A DNA stretch of 25,410 nucleotides from JAPLMW01 sp964619675. GTDB lineage: Bacteria > Planctomycetota > Phycisphaerae > Sedimentisphaerales > UBA12454. The notes under the pieces are model-generated. The model was not told the origin of the DNA and made no database searches. It worked only from the letters and a program-made list of their open reading frames with translations. The stretch covers positions 1-25,410 of the forward strand of contig CAZUEO010000033.1 in NCBI GenBank assembly GCA_964619675.1. Direction: 5' to 3'. The first letter of the stretch is position 1. Each line of letters starts with the position of its first letter. Below, in pieces: positions 23,733 to 25,410 of this stretch. The translations under genes and the position numbers were made by a program.

Positions 23733-23942
23733 TATTCTCTGCCATTTCTATGTCTTATTTTTCCTTGATTATCCGTATGCCGCAGAATACACTTTTGCCT
23801 AATATTCCCGAACCGACTACACTTTTCCTGCTCGGCCTCGGTGCGATGATGTCGAGAAGAAAATGCTAAAACTTTTTTTTAAATAGCGATTATAATAACA
23901 CTTGGCTAAAAAAGCGGCTGGTGTAAGTAGTTAGTTACAAAT

Positions 23943-24437
23943 TCATTCCGTAAGGCATTGAGCTTCTGGGATATCTCGACCAATACATATAATATCTTCA
24001 CCTTCATCGTCAATAGACCATACATCAAACTCAGATAAAACGGTTTTAAAATAACGCTTGGTGCCTCCCTTTTTTATATTAAGTTCTCTGTCCCAATTTC
24101 TATAATCTATTATTTCATGAAGTTTATCTCCATCAGTTAAACGCCTTAAATTTTCTTTGAGAACAGTTTTTATACTACCCTCTTCCTTATATATGAATTG
24201 TTTTTTGAAAAACTGAAATACCAATACCAACAAAATTGGTGTTAAAGAAATTACCAAAAATATTAGAATCCAATAAAACCCAAGGAGTTCAAAAGTATGT
24301 ATAGATTTTAACCATTCCCAGAAAACGTAGCACATAGATATTAACGCAGCCAAGATAAACCAAGCAATATATCTAATCAGATGGTTTTCAATTTTAGTCC
24401 ATATCCTCTTAGCACGATTCTTTATCCATCTCATCAT
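23943..24437 (-). CDS. Hypothetical membrane protein with two transmembrane helices
   Basis: I do not recognise a family. The 164-residue product starts with a basic N-terminus (WIKNRAKRIWTKIENH), followed by two hydrophobic helices (about residues 22-43 and 50-77), then a ~85-residue hydrophilic, charged domain (RRLTDGDKLHEIIDYRNWDR to the end), probably cytoplasmic. The start ATG at 24437 has an in-frame ATG directly after it, and AGAGGCAAAGAA upstream as a possible ribosome site. The gene is visibly richer in A+T than its neighbours and lies inside the repeat-rich end of the window, so recent acquisition is possible. Bounded on both sides by non-coding DNA, with no operon partner. Confidence 0.6.
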   Translation of the reverse strand: MMRWIKNRAKRIWTKIENHLIRYIAWFILAALISMCYVFWEWLKSIHTFELLGFYWILIFLVISLTPILLVLVFQFFKKQFIYKEEGSIKTVLKENLRRLTDGDKLHEIIDYRNWDRELNIKKGGTKRYFKTVLSEFDVWSIDDEGEDIICIGRDIPEAQCLTE

Positions 24438-24466
24438 TTCTTTGCCTCTATGGTAGCATTATGGGC

Positions 24467-24518
24467 TTCCCGCTTTCGGGGGAATGATAGATTGTCGCGG
24501 CCCTACAGGCCTCGCAAT
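24467..24518. repeat. REP-like palindrome pair
   Basis: Two adjacent stem-loops: TTCCC (24467-24471) with GGGAA (24480-24484), and ATTGTCGCGGCC (24491-24502) with GGCCTCGCAAT (24508-24518), the latter with one unpaired base and one mismatch. Read on the minus strand these contain ATTGCGAGGCC and TTCCCCCGAAAGCGGGAA, forms that resemble intergenic repeats found across many bacteria. Confidence 0.6.
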
Positions 24519-24635
24519 GACACGTTAAAAAAAGCTTTCCATTTTTTCTTTGCAGATTATACGAGTTTGTGGATAAAACCGCAAAGATATATTTTAGCAA
24601 ACTCACAATGTAAAGCTGGGGGCTAAATATTTTGG

Positions 24636-24704
24636 ATTCCTGCGACCCGCTGCGATTCTCACCAAAAGGTTAGCTTCGCATTCCGGTGAAATCTGAGCAG
24701 GAAT
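24636..24704. repeat. Imperfect 69-bp palindrome
   Basis: ATTCCTGC at 24636-24643 is the exact inverse of GCAGGAAT at 24697-24704, and TCACC/GGTGA inside extends the symmetry. It could fold as an interrupted hairpin. No coding capacity and no similarity recognised. Confidence 0.45.
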
Positions 24705-24759
24705 AAATAGTGTCCGTTGGGGCTGTTGAAAAATATACCTGCCCCGTGAGATGCCGCTT

Positions 24760-24851
24760 CGGCTATCTCATCGGGGTTTACCTATTATTTTTTCTCCACT
24801 ATAAACAAATCTTCAATTTTCAATCTTAAATCTTAAATTTAATAGTGGCCG
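24760..24851. repeat. 92-bp direct repeat, copy 1
   Basis: Runs from CGGCTATCTCATCGGGG through the A+T-rich middle (two TCTTAAA-type units) to AATAGTGGCCG. It matches 25004-25095 at a fixed distance of 244 bp with a single difference (T or C in CTATC(T/C)CATC). It starts inside the right arm of the first stem-loop of the array. Confidence 0.85.
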
Positions 24852-25003
24852 TTTACCCTGTGAGATGCTGCAGCTATCTCACCGGGGCCTGTCCTGCCTG
24901 CCCCGTTAGATTTACCCCGTGAGATACTTTTGTTATCTCATCGGGGTGCGTCAATTAGCTTCTTGAAGATACTTTAGCTATCTAACTGGGGTGATTTCCT
25001 ACG

Positions 25004-25095
25004 CGGCTATCCCATCGGGGTTTACCTATTATTTTTTCTCCACTATAAACAAATCTTCAATTTTCAATCTTAAATCTTAAATTTAATAGTGGCCG
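25004..25095. repeat. 92-bp direct repeat, copy 2
   Basis: Second copy, one mismatch to 24760-24851. Its stem-loop right arm has no intact left arm, so this copy looks like the transposed or recombined one, and the stretch between the copies was probably duplicated with it and later decayed. Confidence 0.85.
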
Positions 25096-25272
25096 CCTGC
25101 CCTGCCTGCCCTGTGAGATATCTTTTAGATTATCTCACCGGGGTGAAGTGTTTACCCTGTGGGATGCTTGCCCTGTGAGATACGAAGTTATCTAATCGGG
25201 GTGAAACTATCTCACCGGGGTCATCGCAGCCCTTGGCAGCAACTGTAATTTTTTCTTAGACCCGCTAACATC

Positions 25273-25291
25273 TATCCGCCGCGGGCGGATA
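25273..25291. repeat. Perfect hairpin TATCCGCC-GCG-GGCGGATA
   Basis: Eight-base perfect stem with a 3-nt loop, followed by a further ATCCGCGGCG. Shares the TCCGCC core with 23718-23732. Confidence 0.55.
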
Positions 25292-25318
25292 AATCCGCGG
25301 CGCAGTGTTTTTCATTTA

Positions 25319-25346
25319 GCCGCCGCCACTCGGGGCGGCATTTTTT
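25319..25346 (+). terminator. Possible rho-independent terminator
   Basis: GCCGCC (25319-25324) can pair with GGCGGC (25334-25339), followed by ATTTTTT. There is no gene upstream on the + strand for almost 1.5 kb, so if it works it ends an unseen transcript; it may only be another dispersed palindrome. Confidence 0.35.
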
Positions 25347-25410
25347 CTGAAATCTCAAATCTTCAATTATAAAATCCTTAGTGTCTATGCTTGTATGCAG
25401 TATACTGCAT

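Larger units (their letters stand above)
23636..23869 (+). pseudogene. Orphan PEP-CTERM sorting signal, probable gene remnant
   Basis: The open frame runs from ATG 23636 to TAA 23867-23869. Only its end is protein-like: NIPEPTTLFLLGLGAMMSRRKC (from 23801) has the Pro-Glu-Pro motif, a hydrophobic helix and an Arg-rich tail, the three parts of a PEP-CTERM/exosortase signal. The 55 residues before it are translated from repeat-like GC-rich DNA and look non-coding, and no signal peptide or domain precedes the motif. The frame is the same as that of the upstream dockerin-like gene with only the stop at 23612-23614 between them. It may be the lost tail of that gene or the end of another destroyed gene. 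Confidence 0.55.
23615..23942. other. 328-bp spacer with GC-rich hairpins and a PEP-CTERM remnant
   Basis: After the dockerin-like gene comes GC-rich, low-complexity sequence with the hairpins CCCCCGC-GCAG-GCGGGGG (23668-23685) and TCCGCC-TTT-GGCGGA (23718-23732), then the orphan sorting signal ending at 23869. Both hairpins resemble short chromosomal repeats; the second shares its core with the stem-loop at 25273-25291. No complete gene is seen. Confidence 0.6.
24742..25220. repeat. Array of CCCCGTGAGAT/ATCTCACCGGGG stem-loops
   Basis: Full units are at 24742-24776, 24856-24887, 24915-24946, 25109-25143 and 25171-25201. Each has left arm CCC(C/T)GTGAGAT, a variable loop of 8-13 nt, and right arm ATCT(C/A)A(C/T)CGGGG, pairing over 10-11 bp with one unpaired C or T. 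Half units or decayed units lie at 24901-24910, 24964-24991, 25008-25020, 25155-25165 and 25208-25220. In the first two units the loop has its own inverted repeat (GCCG-CTT-CGGC; AGCTGCAGCT). Arms are conserved, loops are not, which points to selection for the palindrome or to a mobile palindromic repeat. Confidence 0.8.
24438..25410. other. ~970-bp repeat-filled region without a convincing gene
   Basis: No ORF here looks like a protein. The region contains REP-like palindromes (24467-24518), an imperfect palindrome (24636-24704), an array of CCCCGTGAGAT-type stem-loops (24742-25220), two copies of a 92-bp repeat, a TCCGCC-type hairpin (25273-25291), a terminator-like hairpin (25319-25346) and a 16-bp palindrome at the window end. 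Confidence 0.75.

Noticed and set aside
23524..23802. 92-codon + strand frame across the end of the dockerin-like gene
   Set aside because: Overlaps the real gene in another frame, then runs through repeat DNA; no recognisable motif.
24381..24626. 81-codon + strand frame
   Set aside because: Composed of antisense of the membrane protein start and REP-like palindromes.
24742..25220. Possible CRISPR array
   Set aside because: Units are palindromic with short variable loops, spacing is irregular, repeats are degenerate, and no cas genes are present.

Overview
The window looks like a piece of chromosome from a planctomycete, most likely class Phycisphaerae. This is inferred from three things: a signal peptidase I carrying a zinc ribbon and a large extra-cytoplasmic insert, a secreted protein ending in dockerin-like EF-hand repeats, and a PEP-CTERM sorting signal. 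GC is moderate by eye. Coding density is high up to about 23.6 kb, after which the sequence becomes repeat-rich.

Left third (1-13,037, all + strand): a signalling and redox locus built as three gene sets. Each set is headed by the same ~115-120 bp non-coding element (about 197-316, 4909-5028, 10107-10226). Set 1 is an Old-Yellow-Enzyme-type flavoprotein with a [4Fe-4S] motif, a DUF1097 membrane protein, a butanediol/sorbitol-type zinc dehydrogenase and a cytoplasmic GAF-PAS histidine kinase. Set 2 is two tandem-duplicated periplasmic ligand-binding proteins of the branched-chain amino acid family, with no permease or ATPase nearby, plus a membrane-bound Cache-HAMP-PAS histidine kinase. Set 3 is two single-domain Rcp1-like response regulators and a REC-HisKA-HATPase-REC hybrid kinase. 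The two stand-alone kinases share nearly the same catalytic core but have different sensor halves. A reasonable reading is a ligand- and redox-sensing phosphorelay whose parts are co-regulated through the shared leader element; this element is the main candidate for something undescribed.

Middle (13,062-21,952): housekeeping genes. They are signal peptidase I (-), cysteine synthase (+), DAHP synthase (-), a probable minus-strand operon of alpha/beta hydrolase followed by a BtuF-BtuD-BtuC-like importer for B12 or an iron chelate, then ispG and a PEBP/YbhB-family secreted protein (+) joined by a 4-nt overlap.

Right end (22,037-25,410): a secreted protein with two D-T-G aspartic-protease motifs and four dockerin-like repeats, an in-frame orphan PEP-CTERM signal after its stop codon, an AT-rich two-helix membrane protein (-), then about 950 bp with no convincing gene. 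That stretch is filled with REP-like hairpins, an array of CCCCGTGAGAT...ATCTCACCGGGG stem-loops, and a 92-bp near-perfect direct repeat.

No tRNA, rRNA, CRISPR array, transposase or prophage gene was recognised.
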